The notes under the pieces are model-generated. The model had not been told where the DNA came from and ran no database searches. It was given only the letters and a program-made list of their open reading frames with translations. From Antedon bifida (lineage: Eukaryota; Echinodermata; Crinoidea; Comatulida; Antedonidae): a DNA stretch of 64,000 bases. The DNA lies in assembly GCA_963402885.1 (NCBI GenBank), contig OY727102.1, positions 19,034,001 through 19,098,000 on the forward strand. The letters run 5' to 3'. The translations under genes and the position numbers were made by a program. This document shows positions 36,801 through 48,132 of this stretch, piece after piece. The first letter of the stretch is position 1. Every line of letters starts with the position of its first letter.

Positions 36801-37478
36801 CCTAAAATGTGCCCTTTGGCGCCCGCCCCTTCAGTCAACAACCCGACAACAACAAGACCTATCTCACCGTCAACGGGAGCGGAGACGTTGCGTCGCAGGA
36901 ATCATATTTGCAGTTATGACGGATGCGGGAAAACGTATTTCAAAAGCTCACATCTCAAGGCGCATATCAGGACACATACAGGTAAGTTTATGTATTCAAT
37001 TTATTTATGAATTCATTTATCAAATCTTATTCATTAATGCTTTTTGTTTTTGTTCTCATCCATATGTAACTATTTTTTTATTTATTCATTAGCGGCCCCC
37101 AATAGTCCTCTTTCGATTGAAGAGGTATGTTACCCAGGCAATCCACGCAGAATAGTTGTTCCCTCTTTGCAAATATCCTTCTAACTTCTAAAGTGTAATC
37201 ATCATTATCTTTCAGGTGAGAAGCCATTTGAATGTACATGGGAAGCCTGTGATAAACGTTTTGCCAGATCAGACGAATTATCTCGGCACAGACGAACTCA
37301 CACCGGTGAGAAGAAATTTGAATGCCCGATCTGTTCCCGTCGATTCATGCGTAGCGACCACCTGACGAAGCATGCACGTCGTCACATGACAGCAAAGAAG
37401 ATCCCAAATTGGCAGTTAGAGGTGACACGGCTAACAGATATGGCGGAACAGAAGGCTATGATTGTACAACAAGTATAG
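33811..37478 (+). CDS. Krüppel-like factor of the KLF10/KLF11 (TIEG) type
   Basis: Nuclear GC/GT-box-binding repressor. Exons 33811-33876, 35610-35843, 36177-36981, 37216-37478 give 455 aa. Three C-terminal C2H2 fingers lie at about residues 343-367, 375-397 and 405-427 ([49 protein letters not shown]) with TGEKPF and TGEKKF linkers, ending [12 protein letters not shown] as in vertebrate KLF10/11. Exon 2 has [16 protein letters not shown], matching the Sin3-interacting AVEALMSMS helix of that subfamily. TPPLTPPP and a Ser/Thr/Pro-rich middle follow. The subfamily call is firm, but the KLF10 versus KLF11 split is vertebrate-specific. The finger region is split by an intron after finger 1. Confidence 0.95.
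33880..34180. repeat. CTAGGCCTAGG-rich tract
   Basis: Dense, irregular AGGCCTAGGC/CTAGGTAGG words in the first KLF intron. Comparable tracts lie at 45950-46140 and 46240-46265 next to the PSMA4 start and at 54170-54190 next to DEK. Low complexity, no coding potential. Confidence 0.6.
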
Positions 37479-38967
37479 TATATTGTATATAAATTGCAGA
37501 CAGTCTAAGCATCAGCTAAGTTTGTTAGAATAGTACAGTAGGAGCTTCTACATGTAAATAGCATGTACAATAATATCAGTTTTACTGTACATTACATTAT
37601 TTGTGATTTCTTCTTTTTTGTATTGTTAAACCACATCGTTCATATTGGTATTGTTACTTAATATGAAAACCCCCCACTTTTCATAAAGAAAAGAAAAACA
37701 TTGTTTTATGTAGAAAAAGTCACAAAAAATTAATTGTAAAATAATTGTATTTTAATTATGATTTATGAAAGGTATTATTGAAGAGATAAGGTTATTATAA
37801 TCAGTAATAGTTGTGCAATATTGGAATAGGGAGTTCATCCATTTTTATAATATATTTGAGTCTAGTTTACAAATGCCTGGGTTTTTAAAAGATAAATTTA
37901 TTATTGAATACATATTTATTCAAACACCGCATGTGGAAAGCTCATCAAAGTTTTGTTTTGATTGCATTTGACCTTTTTATTTGACCTTTTTACACAGAAT
38001 CTGCATATTCTTTGAAATTTGCCTTTTTTCACAAGTTACATATAAAAAAACACCATACAAAAAATGGGTAAAATAGATACATAACAGTATGTTCAAATGT
38101 TAAAAATCACATAGTCATACTGTAATCATAAAATGGGTAATATTATTTTATAACTGCATATAAAATGAAGATAGAAAATGCAACAGGTAACAGTATAAAC
38201 CTGCATATTATTAATAACTCAAGTTTTTTTCACTCTAGCAAATGTCATACCATTTTACATACTAGCCCTGTTTTATATGCCATGTTCATAGTGAAATGTT
38301 GCCAGCAACATTTCCATTTGACCTTGATTGATGGCATTATTTTGAACAGCTAATATTATTGGCAGTGACTGGATGTTATCTGATTAACCTAATTATTATA
38401 AGGTCTCTTAATTTAAATTTTTCTCAAATCTACTAGTCACTTTCAAAGTCACCTTCAAAATTCCTAACAGTGAGTTTAGCACCAATAAATATACATGAAA
38501 TTGAAATATTGTCCTATTTAGCACCAATAAGTATGACATTGAAATATTCTCCTATACTCCTCACACTTTGCAATGTGTATTTTTTCCATACATTAAAAAA
38601 AAAGTATCAAAATTCCATTAAATAAAACGCATTAATTGTCAACTCAGGGTTAAATGATCTCTTTTGATATTTCACCCGCTTTCATTAATATTGTTAAGTA
38701 TTGCACAGTATGGTGCTGTATATTTGTACTGGTATACAGTGTACAGCATAGTGTTGTTTTATATTGGTATCTGTATGCTGCTTTTTTTTTACCACACCCT
38801 ACTATATGTTACCCTATAGTGTATTTTGTAAGTTTTTTCATCAAAAGTGTATTAATTTGTTGGGAGGTCAGTGCATGTTAAAATTTGTGATAGAAAGCCA
38901 GATTGTTATGTTAATGTTAATGTATTTAAAATTTGTACTGTTTTAAAGGTGTTTCAAAATATATTAA

Positions 38968-39102
38968 ACTCTGTCTACACTATCAAACTTTATGTGATAA
39001 AAAAATGTACTGTACCCATATATGGACTTAACATGATGATGTCATATCGCTACCATATTTAGGCTTATCACCGCCAACTAATTTGATAGTGAAGACAGAG
39101 CT
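38968..39102. mobile_element. MITE family 1 copy
   Basis: 135 bp. ACTCTGTCTACACTATCAAAC ... TTTGATAGTGAAGACAGAGCT, flanked by TAA and TAG. Confidence 0.82.
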
Positions 39103-39293
39103 TAGAAGTGTTGTTTAAAATAAATAGTTCATAAAATTTCGAAGTTTATCATTGACTCGTGCAAAAACTAATTTGAAGTTGAGTAATGAAATGGTGTTAA
39201 TATACACAATACAATGTGTTTAACACTGTGGTACTGTATACAGATTTCTACAGTAAATTGTCTATTTTATTAATAACAATCAATCTGGCTTAA

Positions 39294-39418
39294 AGCTCTG
39301 TCTACACAATTAAACTAGTGTCCAAATATGGTAGTGACATGCCTAAATATGGTAGTGATATGACATCATCATGTCCATATGGGCACATCACATAAAGTTT
39401 GATAGTGTAGACAGAGCT
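39294..39418. mobile_element. MITE family 1 copy
   Basis: 125 bp, shortened interior. AGCTCTGTCTACAC ... GTGTAGACAGAGCT after TAA and before TTA. It lies 190 bp from another copy. Confidence 0.88.
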
Positions 39419-40639
39419 TTATACATTTAAGAAAAACATGTTTGTACAGACCAGTGTACAGTAGTAGTTACTCATCGTAGTGTGTGATTTTCTTATTTAT
39501 ATCATGACGGAATTAAAATAGATTTAATTCCCTCATGTTTATATTTTGGGTATAATGTTTCTATACTGTTTCATATAGAAGTTTCATATAGAACAGGCGA
39601 ATGAAGGCATAATTAGGTAATTTAACTCGGGTATGCATTTAGATAAATGCGGCATTCTGAACTGCAATGGAAACATTCGTGTTTTTTTCTCTTTTGTAAA
39701 GTCTGAATGGGGTTAGTTAACTCCTATTGTACAAATTCTTTCATTTATAGCATCATTTTGTATTTAGCTTGGTAATATAAATAAAAATGAGTGATTGAAT
39801 TATGTATTTATAGATAGGATGAATGTAATCAAAAACATAATTTTTTTAATGATGTTTGTGTTTGATATTTTTTTAACAAACCATTCATTACTGACTTGTA
39901 CTTAAACTTGTACTAACAGTTGGTTTGTTTATTTAAGATTAGTATGCTCTCAGTGAAATTAAAATAAAATATGATCTAAAATTAATTTTCATATGATTAG
40001 GTTTTTTATATATTTAACAAGTAAATAAACATGATTTCTTACAGTTTTGTATGGAGTAAACTTTTAAAAATGGAGTAAATTTTTTAATAAATATTTAAAT
40101 TTAAAAACATAATTCATTATGTTATTAATCAAGTACAGTACATATGATTTTTATATATAAACAAAGGGGTCCAACATGAATCTTTACCTTTGATTTTGTT
40201 ACATTGTTAATTTTGTATACATTTTGATATTTTTGTTATAATGAAACCGCATGTGTTTATTTGAAGAATTGTGTAAGTAAAAATTAGTCTAAGTGGCAGG
40301 AACACTGAATTATTAATTATAATATAACATGTTATACTAACCTAATTATTACAGTAATTATTATTTAATACTCTGATGAAATTTATATGAATTCATCATC
40401 ATCCTTTTTTCTCCTGTGCTATTTTTTTCCTTGCATACTTAAGTGCTATAGATTTTCTAGACTTAGTTGTATTCATTTAGTAAACGCAATGAAAACCACT
40501 GTTATATATTTATCAATTTAAATGTTAAAAAAAAAAGAAAGAAGGCTATGAAAAAAATAATAAAATGTTTACAAATTAATTTGTTTCTTTTTTATATTTT
40601 TGATAGCTTGTGTTACCATTGTGTATTATTATTGGTCAG

Positions 40640-41720
40640 TGATAACTGATATAGTAACCAGTTATGTCGAAAATGAAAAATTTTTGAAAATTTCCCTGTA
40701 CTATAGTACAGGAATTTTTTCGAAAAATGCCCAAAATATCCACTTTTTAAAATTCAATAATTACGCGATAATATTGCCTTATATGCGCATATATTGTGTT
40801 ATCATCATCTTATAGAGCCATAGTAACCAGTTATGTCGAAAAATAAAAGGGTCGAAATTTGGACATTTTTCCAAAATTTTCCTGTACTATAGTACAGGGA
40901 TTTTTTCGAAAAATGCCCAAAATATCCACTTTTTAAAATTCAATAATTACGCGATAATAATGCCCTGCATGCGCATATATTGTGTTATCATCACCTTATA
41001 GAGCCATAGTAACCAATTATGTCGAAAAATAAAAGGGTCGAAATTTGGACATTTTTCGAAAATTTCCCTGTACTATAGTACAGGGATTTTTTTGAAAAAT
41101 GCCGAAAATATCCACTTTTTAAAATTCAATAATTACGCAATAATATTGCCCTGCATGCGCATATATTGTGTTATCATCACCTTATAGAGCCATAGTAACC
41201 AATTATGTCGAAAAATAAAAGGGTCGAAATTTGGACATTTTTCGAAAATTTCCCTGTACTATAGTACAGGGATTTTTTCGAAAAATGCCCAAAATATCCA
41301 CTTTTTAAAATTCAATAATTACGCGATAATATTGCCCTATATGCGCATATATTGTGTTATCATCATCTTATATAACCCTAGTAACCAGTTATGTTGAAAA
41401 ATAAAAGGGTCGAAATTTGGCCATTTTCGAAAATTTCCCTGTACTATAGTATAGGGATTTTTTCGAAAAATGCCCAAAATATTCACTTTTTAAAATTAAA
41501 TAAATATGCGATAATATTGCCATATATAGTGTTATCATCACCTTGTAGAGCCATAGTAACCAGTTATGTCGAAAAATAAAAGGGTCGAAATTTGGACATT
41601 TTTCCAAAATTTCCCTGTACTATAGTATAGTAAAATATCCACTTTTTAAAATTCAATAATTATGCACATATATGGTAATATTATCATCTTATAGCTCCAT
41701 AGTAACTAGTTATGTCAAAG
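40640..41720. repeat. ~180-bp satellite array built on a perfect palindrome
   Basis: Six to seven direct monomers start near 40661, 40825, 41007, 41192, 41378, 41557 and 41700. Spacing is about 180 bp, with truncated ends. Each begins AGTAACCAGTTATGTCG and carries the 20-bp palindrome CCCTGTACTATAGTACAGGG within a longer TTTTTCGAAAA...TTTTTTCGAAAAA dyad. Two monomers have one change in the palindrome (TATAGTATAG). Confidence 0.93.
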
Positions 41721-42331
41721 AATAAGAATACAAAGTTAAAAAACAATTCTGTAATATTAGTAAATGGAAATTTTTTAAATATTGCCAAATTTCGACTTTT
41801 TTTTTTAAAGCAAATCCATATTCTGCAACTAATTTGTTTAAATTGACAAAATTAATTTGCAAAACTGTGTTTGTAAACTTTATTTCAGTCACAATAGCTA
41901 TTAGTTTTTATATGACAGAGGCTCTTTTTAAGATGAATCTCTTGTGGCCAAATTCATCAATCACACTTAAGTGATTGGCTATTTCACTTACGTTAATAAA
42001 ATAATAAAGGAATTCACTTATATAGGAAGATTTTTTTAATTTTAAGCTGTTTCCCTTAGCCTAAGTGTACATGGTGAATACATGGTATGATCGAGCTGCC
42101 AAACAGGCCTTAAGGTATCTATACTGTACTTACAACATATATAAAAATTACATTTCAATCTTCAACCAGCCATTCATTTTAATAAAAAAAAATCTAATAA
42201 CTGTATTGTATATCAAACAATTCTAAAATGTATCCATCTATTTTCGAAAATGTTAATATCTTATGAAAAGGATTTTTTAAGTGACATTCTGAACAGAAGA
42301 AAAGAGGTTATCGAATGGTTATGCATTTACA

Positions 42332-45300
42332 TTATTTCTTTTCCTTCTTCTCTTTTTCCTTCCTCTCTGCTTCTTTCTTTGCTTCATCTGCTTCAAAATC
42401 TTTTATGAGCGCTGCTACTTGCTTCTCTGGTAGAATGGTTATCTTTGTTTTTCCATTTTCTCTCGTTAACGTCGCCAGTTCGACTGAAATACAAATACAC
42501 AGTTCAATGTGAAAGTGTATGGGCGTTTTAAACTTATTTTACAAAAAAAAAATAAAAAAGAGTAGGAAATACATGAAATTATATTTATCAGCTTGGTATT
42601 TTGTTTATTTTCATCCATAAAATAAGTCAAATGGTCGAGCGGTTAAGGCAGGGAACCATCTACCATACCTAATATCGGCAAGGCACTTAGTTCTGGTGGT
42701 GGAACAATTCTTCTCGGATGGGGACTATAAACTGTAGGTCCAGTGTACACAGTTATAACCTGTGTGCAGAGCCCAGTTCATCATTCAAGACGAGTAGGGG
42801 TTACCCCAGTGAAATGGTTCACAAAAAAGCTCCTGTATCAGGGGGATTACCCCCTATCTGATCAGTGATTAATTTACTCTTGGTAATCCTTGGCCACATG
42901 TGCCTAAAGACATAAAAACACTGGAAAACCTTTAGGACAAGCAGAGTGTACACTTTGTCGCTTGAATAGGGGTAGGCCATAGTATTTGTAGTATAAAACT
43001 TTTATTTCCCCTTGTTTATTTTAAGGGAAAGTGTCTATAATTTAACTATAATATAAATTCCTCATGTCAATATGTAAAAGGGATCATTTATATTTACATT
43101 TTTCTGGCGTTAGTTTCGTCATGTCCAAGGTTTTGCTGAGAACTCTGACAGATAGGGCGAGGGCAGCATCCAGCGACGTCTCATCTTCCTTGTATTCTTG
43201 TTTTAACATAGAAACTGCAGCCTAAAAAAATTATATATATGTATAAGGAACACAATCTTGGTGATAATTATATTACAGGCTTTCATATACGCATACGCGA
43301 ACCCAGAGAAATCAGTCATTGCATAGTTGGGGGCGCTATTTAATTATTAGTGTACTGTGATTGGTCAGCTAAATTCTAGGGCAACACACATGCTCAGTAC
43401 AAACTCGGAAGAAAAGAACAGGCCTCTCGTCAGTGTGTTTTTCTCCAGAGATTTCACAGAGGACCCCTGCAAAATCTCGGAGATTTTCCAGAATATTGTC
43501 TTCACACTATGCAAACCTGGTTACGAGTTGTTACATTTTGCAGATGTGAAAACATAAGAAACAGCATCAGTATAACTAGAGGTTGCTATTGAAATCACTC
43601 ATGCATGGAAACCAAAAGGCAGTATGTGAATAGTTTATTACGACTTAATTTAGGTCGCTCAGGCTAGAGCAACATCATTTTATAGCCCTAGTACAAAACT
43701 TTAATTACCTTGAATACATATTCAATGAAAGTGTTTAAAGCTCTGTTTACACATCAAACTTAATGTGACAAAAAGTGTGATATGACATCATCATGTCCAT
43801 ATATGAGCACATCACATTTTTGATAGTGTAGACAGAGCTTAAGGATAAATAAATACTTACTGAACTATTGTTGCCAATACAAGTAGCTTTCCAGCCTCCA
43901 TAGTTGCCAGATGGATCACTATGATACAATTGGAATCCATAATACTTATCCCAACCCATGTATAGAATGGACACACCAAACGGACGTAAACCTGTGATCA
44001 GAAACAAAATTAATTAAGCCATTTGGATAAGAAAAACTGACAATAACATCAACAGAGACCAGGGAGGACATAAGCTGAGCTATGATGATGATATGATTAA
44101 AAGGGACACCCGAGCACCCAGAGAGGGACACCAGCAGAGAGCTGAACATCAGGTGATTGATGGCGCGAATCACCAAGCCATGATGAATGACAGAAGGTCA
44201 TCATAGGGTCATTTGCGTGACCAAGGCTACTGACAATAGCCAAAATGTAGCAAGTGAGTACTTGATAATTGATCTATTGAAAGTTAAATTTTTTATACAA
44301 GAAAAAAATAACTTTTTAATAGAACTAAAAGGTGAATATAAATAAACTCCAGCCTACAACGAGCATTTGACATGGTATGGTTTGGTGATATAGGATTGTT
44401 TGTATTTTACTAATAATAAGTCAGAGCCATTATGACAATTATTGTCTATGGTGTCAAAGCGAACAAAGTTTAAGAATCTGAATATTGACAAGGAGTCTTC
44501 AAAATTGATTGATTAAACACAAGTGAAACGGATTTTGCATTCTTTTTCTAATCTTTGGCATATCATCATGCACAGTAATAATGAGGGTGTGGTTGCAAAA
44601 ATGACAACAAATAGCAATAACAACCACCAAGATTAATAAAAAAAGAAAATTGTTTTTAAACCTACCTCCATTTTGTGTGTATATTTGTTTGAGGTCACAT
44701 AAAGAGCTGACAAGTTGCTCACATGGCATTGGCTCCTGATATTGTAGTAAATACCTAAAGTTAAACACAAGTTATTAATCAACACAAACGTTATACTAAC
44801 TACAGACAGTACATTCTCTCATTTGGGACATCTCTATTCTGGAGACACCATTATCAATTAAAGGGACTTTTTTTTATATATATTAGTAGGTGTCTATTTT
44901 ATTGTAACTTCACATAAAATGATTTTAATGATGAAAATTTGATATAATATTCAAGGATCAGGTAATTAAAACTTAAAACTACCTAAATATAGTTTCCTAA
45001 AACAAGTTGGCATTAATATAATATATAGTTTAGTTATATTATAAATTATCAAAAAACATAAGAAACCTTTGAGCTGTAAGCCTTAATTCATTTGTGAGAA
45101 TGTTGGCATCAGAAGTAATTCCAGCAACACTGCAAGCAATATTACTATAAAAAAAAAAGAAATCAAATACAATATGTCATTATTGATAAAGGACTGGGTG
45201 ATAGTAATAATAATATCCTGGATTTATATAGCGCCTAATGTTGTGAAACCTCTAAGCGCTGAACATTATTACTCCAGTCATTTTTCCATTTTTTCTCCAA

Positions 45301-46431
45301 ATTCTCAATGTAGTTTTTTATTCTTCTATTGCCATACTTATTGTTAATGTTTTGTTATTGTTTTGTTTTTTTGGCAATAAAAGGAAAAAAAAAGAAAATA
45401 AAAGAAAAAGAAAAAAACAGGTCATACTTGTCTAGTTTATAAATTTTTTCTGAGAATACGACCTCATCAAGTAGTTTGTGCGTGTTCCTTCTCTCTGCAG
45501 CAAGTACTACACCGTCACTAGCCAAGATCCCTAAACAGGTACCGGCATGTCCTATAGCTTCCATTGCGTATTCTACCTGGTATAATCGACCTGTAACATT
45601 ACAATTTATATAAAATCTTTTCTGGTAAATGGTGGCTATTTTAACATTATTGTATTTGACATATTAACATATTATTGGAATAGGTATAGTTAGTACTAGA
45701 AAATATTTGTTAAAATATATAAGAAAACAATTCAATTTGAATCTTTAATTTGTAGTAATAGCTTTGTAGTATCTGTACTTCCAACGTTGGTAAAACAAGT
45801 AGTTGCAATCATGGTTTTTAAGGACCAAGAAGTATTCATTCACTTACCTTCTGGTGAGAAGATGGTCGTTCTTGAATCATAACGCCGAGACTTGATAAAA
45901 AAAAACAGAATTTATAATTTATTCATTCCTTTCTTAAAGAAGAATATGAGGCTAGCTAGATAGGGCCTTCTACTACTAGGCCTACTAGTACTAGGTAGGC
46001 CGGCCCTACTACTCTAGCTAGGCTAGGGCCAGGCCCTACTAGTACTAGGCCTAGCTAGCTAGATAGTAATACTGATAGTGATTACTGATACTGATTGATA
46101 GGCTAGCTAGGCCCTCTAGCTAGCCTAGTAGAGGAATTAATTTTTTTAAATAAACTGGGTCAGCATAAACTGTTACTTTCCACACCTATAAATGTTTACT
46201 GGTGATTTATCTCAAGTTATGTTGTTTTGCATCACAAGGCCAGGCCTAGGCCCTAGTTAGGCCTATTTCTACCGATCTTATAGCCGGTCATATCTGTTGT
46301 GTGCGGCTACCGCAACATGTGTGGAACAGTCAGAATGAGAAAGGCCTAACATTTTTTTGCAAGAATCGTATAAACAATTACTTTCTGAGTTTCATCTTTA
46401 CATACATTATAAACTTACCATATTTCAGATC
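42332..46431 (-). CDS. PSMA4: Proteasome subunit alpha type-4
   Basis: Alpha-ring subunit of the 20S proteasome. Exons in order: 46429-46431 (ATG only), 45848-45890, 45428-45590, 45067-45144, 44666-44754, 43861-43991, 43098-43221, 42332-42483. They give 260 aa (human 261). The N-terminus [20 protein letters not shown] is the alpha-subunit gate signature, and the core [29 protein letters not shown] and [19 protein letters not shown] are almost identical to mammals. The C-terminus is a Lys/Glu-rich helix ending KEKEKKEKK. The codon split at the last junction gives Phe where human has Val ([12 protein letters not shown]). An intron directly follows the start codon. Confidence 0.97.
42627..42935 (+). 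mobile_element. tRNA-derived SINE in PSMA4 intron 7
   Basis: Head with a Ser/Leu-tRNA-like box A (ATGGTCGAGCGGTTAAGGC). It is followed by a body with CGGATGGGGACTATAAACTG and GTAGGGGTTACCCCAGTG, landmarks I recall from invertebrate SINE2 families. Opposite to the gene. Confidence 0.65.
43739..43839. mobile_element. MITE family 1 copy
   Basis: 101 bp, shortest intact copy. AGCTCTGTTTACAC ... GTGTAGACAGAGCT, flanked by TAA on both sides, ending 21 bp before the donor edge of PSMA4 exon 6. Confidence 0.88.
45213..45285. repeat. Repeat with TTTATATAGCGCC ... TCTAAGCGCT core
   Basis: GATTTATATAGCGCCTAATG and CCTCTAAGCGCTGAACATTA form the short core I recall as common in marine invertebrate interspersed repeats. 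It lies in PSMA4 intron 3. Confidence 0.5.
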
Positions 46432-48132
46432 AGGTGGATACTACGATATAAAATCGAGTGTTTAATTAATGCAAATTAAGTCTAATCTTCACAACCCGGT
46501 TTCGAATTTTTGTGTGTGAAAAAAGAAAAAGTTGCTCATTCATCCAGTTTGTTTGTTCTATTTCTAATCGCCACAAAATTGAAATTCCAAAATTGGTGGC
46601 GCTGTTTTAGTTGGGCTTATCTTATTGTTGGTTTTTATTATTATTTTTTATCAAATTACTACGACACTGCATTCAATAAACACATGTGTTTAATGTTGCT
46701 AATACAATTTGTTTGTTATTTGGCTTTTTTTTAGCTCGTTTTACTGGGAAAGAATGACAAAATTAGTACTGTATTAAAATATTGGAGCTGCACCAACACT
46801 TCTTCATCATAATAAAACAACAATAATACAATTTATCTATACAAAATTTAATTTCAAAATTCCAAAACATTTACATTGTCTGGAATGACAAACAATAGAA
46901 AGTACATAATAATTATACATTAATTCAGTCATTTTTAATTAAAATGTCATATTTTATGCTGTCTTGGGGATAAATTATTATAATGGGCAGCTTAAAATAT
47001 ACAAGACAATTACTTTAGGACAAGCATAAATTTACAAAAGATAACCTATTGTTAAAATTCAATTCAAGTGGTACCTAGCATAATTGGTAACGAGATAAAC
47101 TGGCTGTAAACAAAAATAACACTGTTGCAGGTTTAACTTAAACTGGCACACTTACACACCTACAAATAATATCAACTCTAAAGCACCACTTACAAACAAA
47201 TAAAAGCGGCATAACAATACAAGGCTAAAAAAATAAAATTCAATATTCATAAATAAAAAACAATTAAAAACAATCGTGACAAAGCTGATTTCAAACAAGT
47301 AACTCTTTAAACTCGAACCCAACAACATCCTAAAATTCATTTAAATGCCCTCTTTTCTTTCTTTCATTCTTTAAAATATATTCTGAAAACTAGATATTCC
47401 GTATACCAAGTATTATGGGCCAGCTCGTTAGAGGTTACCGTTAAAAGATGAAGAAAACGCGTACAAAAATAGATCCAACCATTACAGGACAGAGCATCAA
47501 TTTCACTGTAAGACTTCCGAGTCAGTCTGTCCTCCGTTTGTCTAGCTTAGATCTGTTTAATCATGACTTTATCACAACCAGTAATATTGTTAATTTACAT
47601 GATCATTGTATAAACAACCAGACAGGTGATTACAAAGTAATGTACATTAAAAATACACATGTTATTCTTTTTTCCAATCATTAGTTCAAGTCAACTGGCA
47701 TTTGTTGTAGGCCTAGGTATTCTCTAGTTTCAATGGATACATATGATATTTACATTAATACAATTATAATCAATGATATTCAAAAATGATTATTTTCAAT
47801 CTAAAACATCTCATTCAAGTAGCATGTTTATACAATCTGTCAATCAATGATTTAAAAAAAATCAATAAAAATTAACGTGGACCAATTAAATTCATACCAC
47901 AATTATACAATTTTAAACAATTAATCCATAATTCATATCTCGTTATAAAACATAGGCTACCACATGGATTTGTCTGTCACAGTGAATCTATTATGCTAGG
48001 TTTGGTGGTAAACAGTTTTGTTTTGTGCCCTACTAAATTGACCTCAATGACCTGACCAGTTGACATGGTTGCCAGGGCAACATATACTGATCGACCTTCA
48101 GAATTCTTTACTCAAACCAGACTACTGTGTTA
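46432..48132. other. PSMA4 upstream region and DEK 3' region
   Basis: No coding exon recognised. 45950-46270 is GGCCTAG-rich. Beyond 46800 the sequence is AT-rich and probably holds the DEK 3' UTR and terminator region. The poly(A) site is not assigned. Confidence 0.6.

Larger units (their letters stand above)
37479..42331. other. KLF to PSMA4 convergent intergenic region
   Basis: Long AT-rich stretch holding the KLF 3' UTR, two family 1 MITEs, and the palindromic satellite at 40640-41720. No additional gene recognised. Small open frames here lack homology and codon structure. Confidence 0.7.

Noticed and set aside
36173-36841. Open frames antisense to KLF exon 3
   Set aside because: They are shadows of the long sense exon. 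The sense strand has KLF motifs and correct splice sites.
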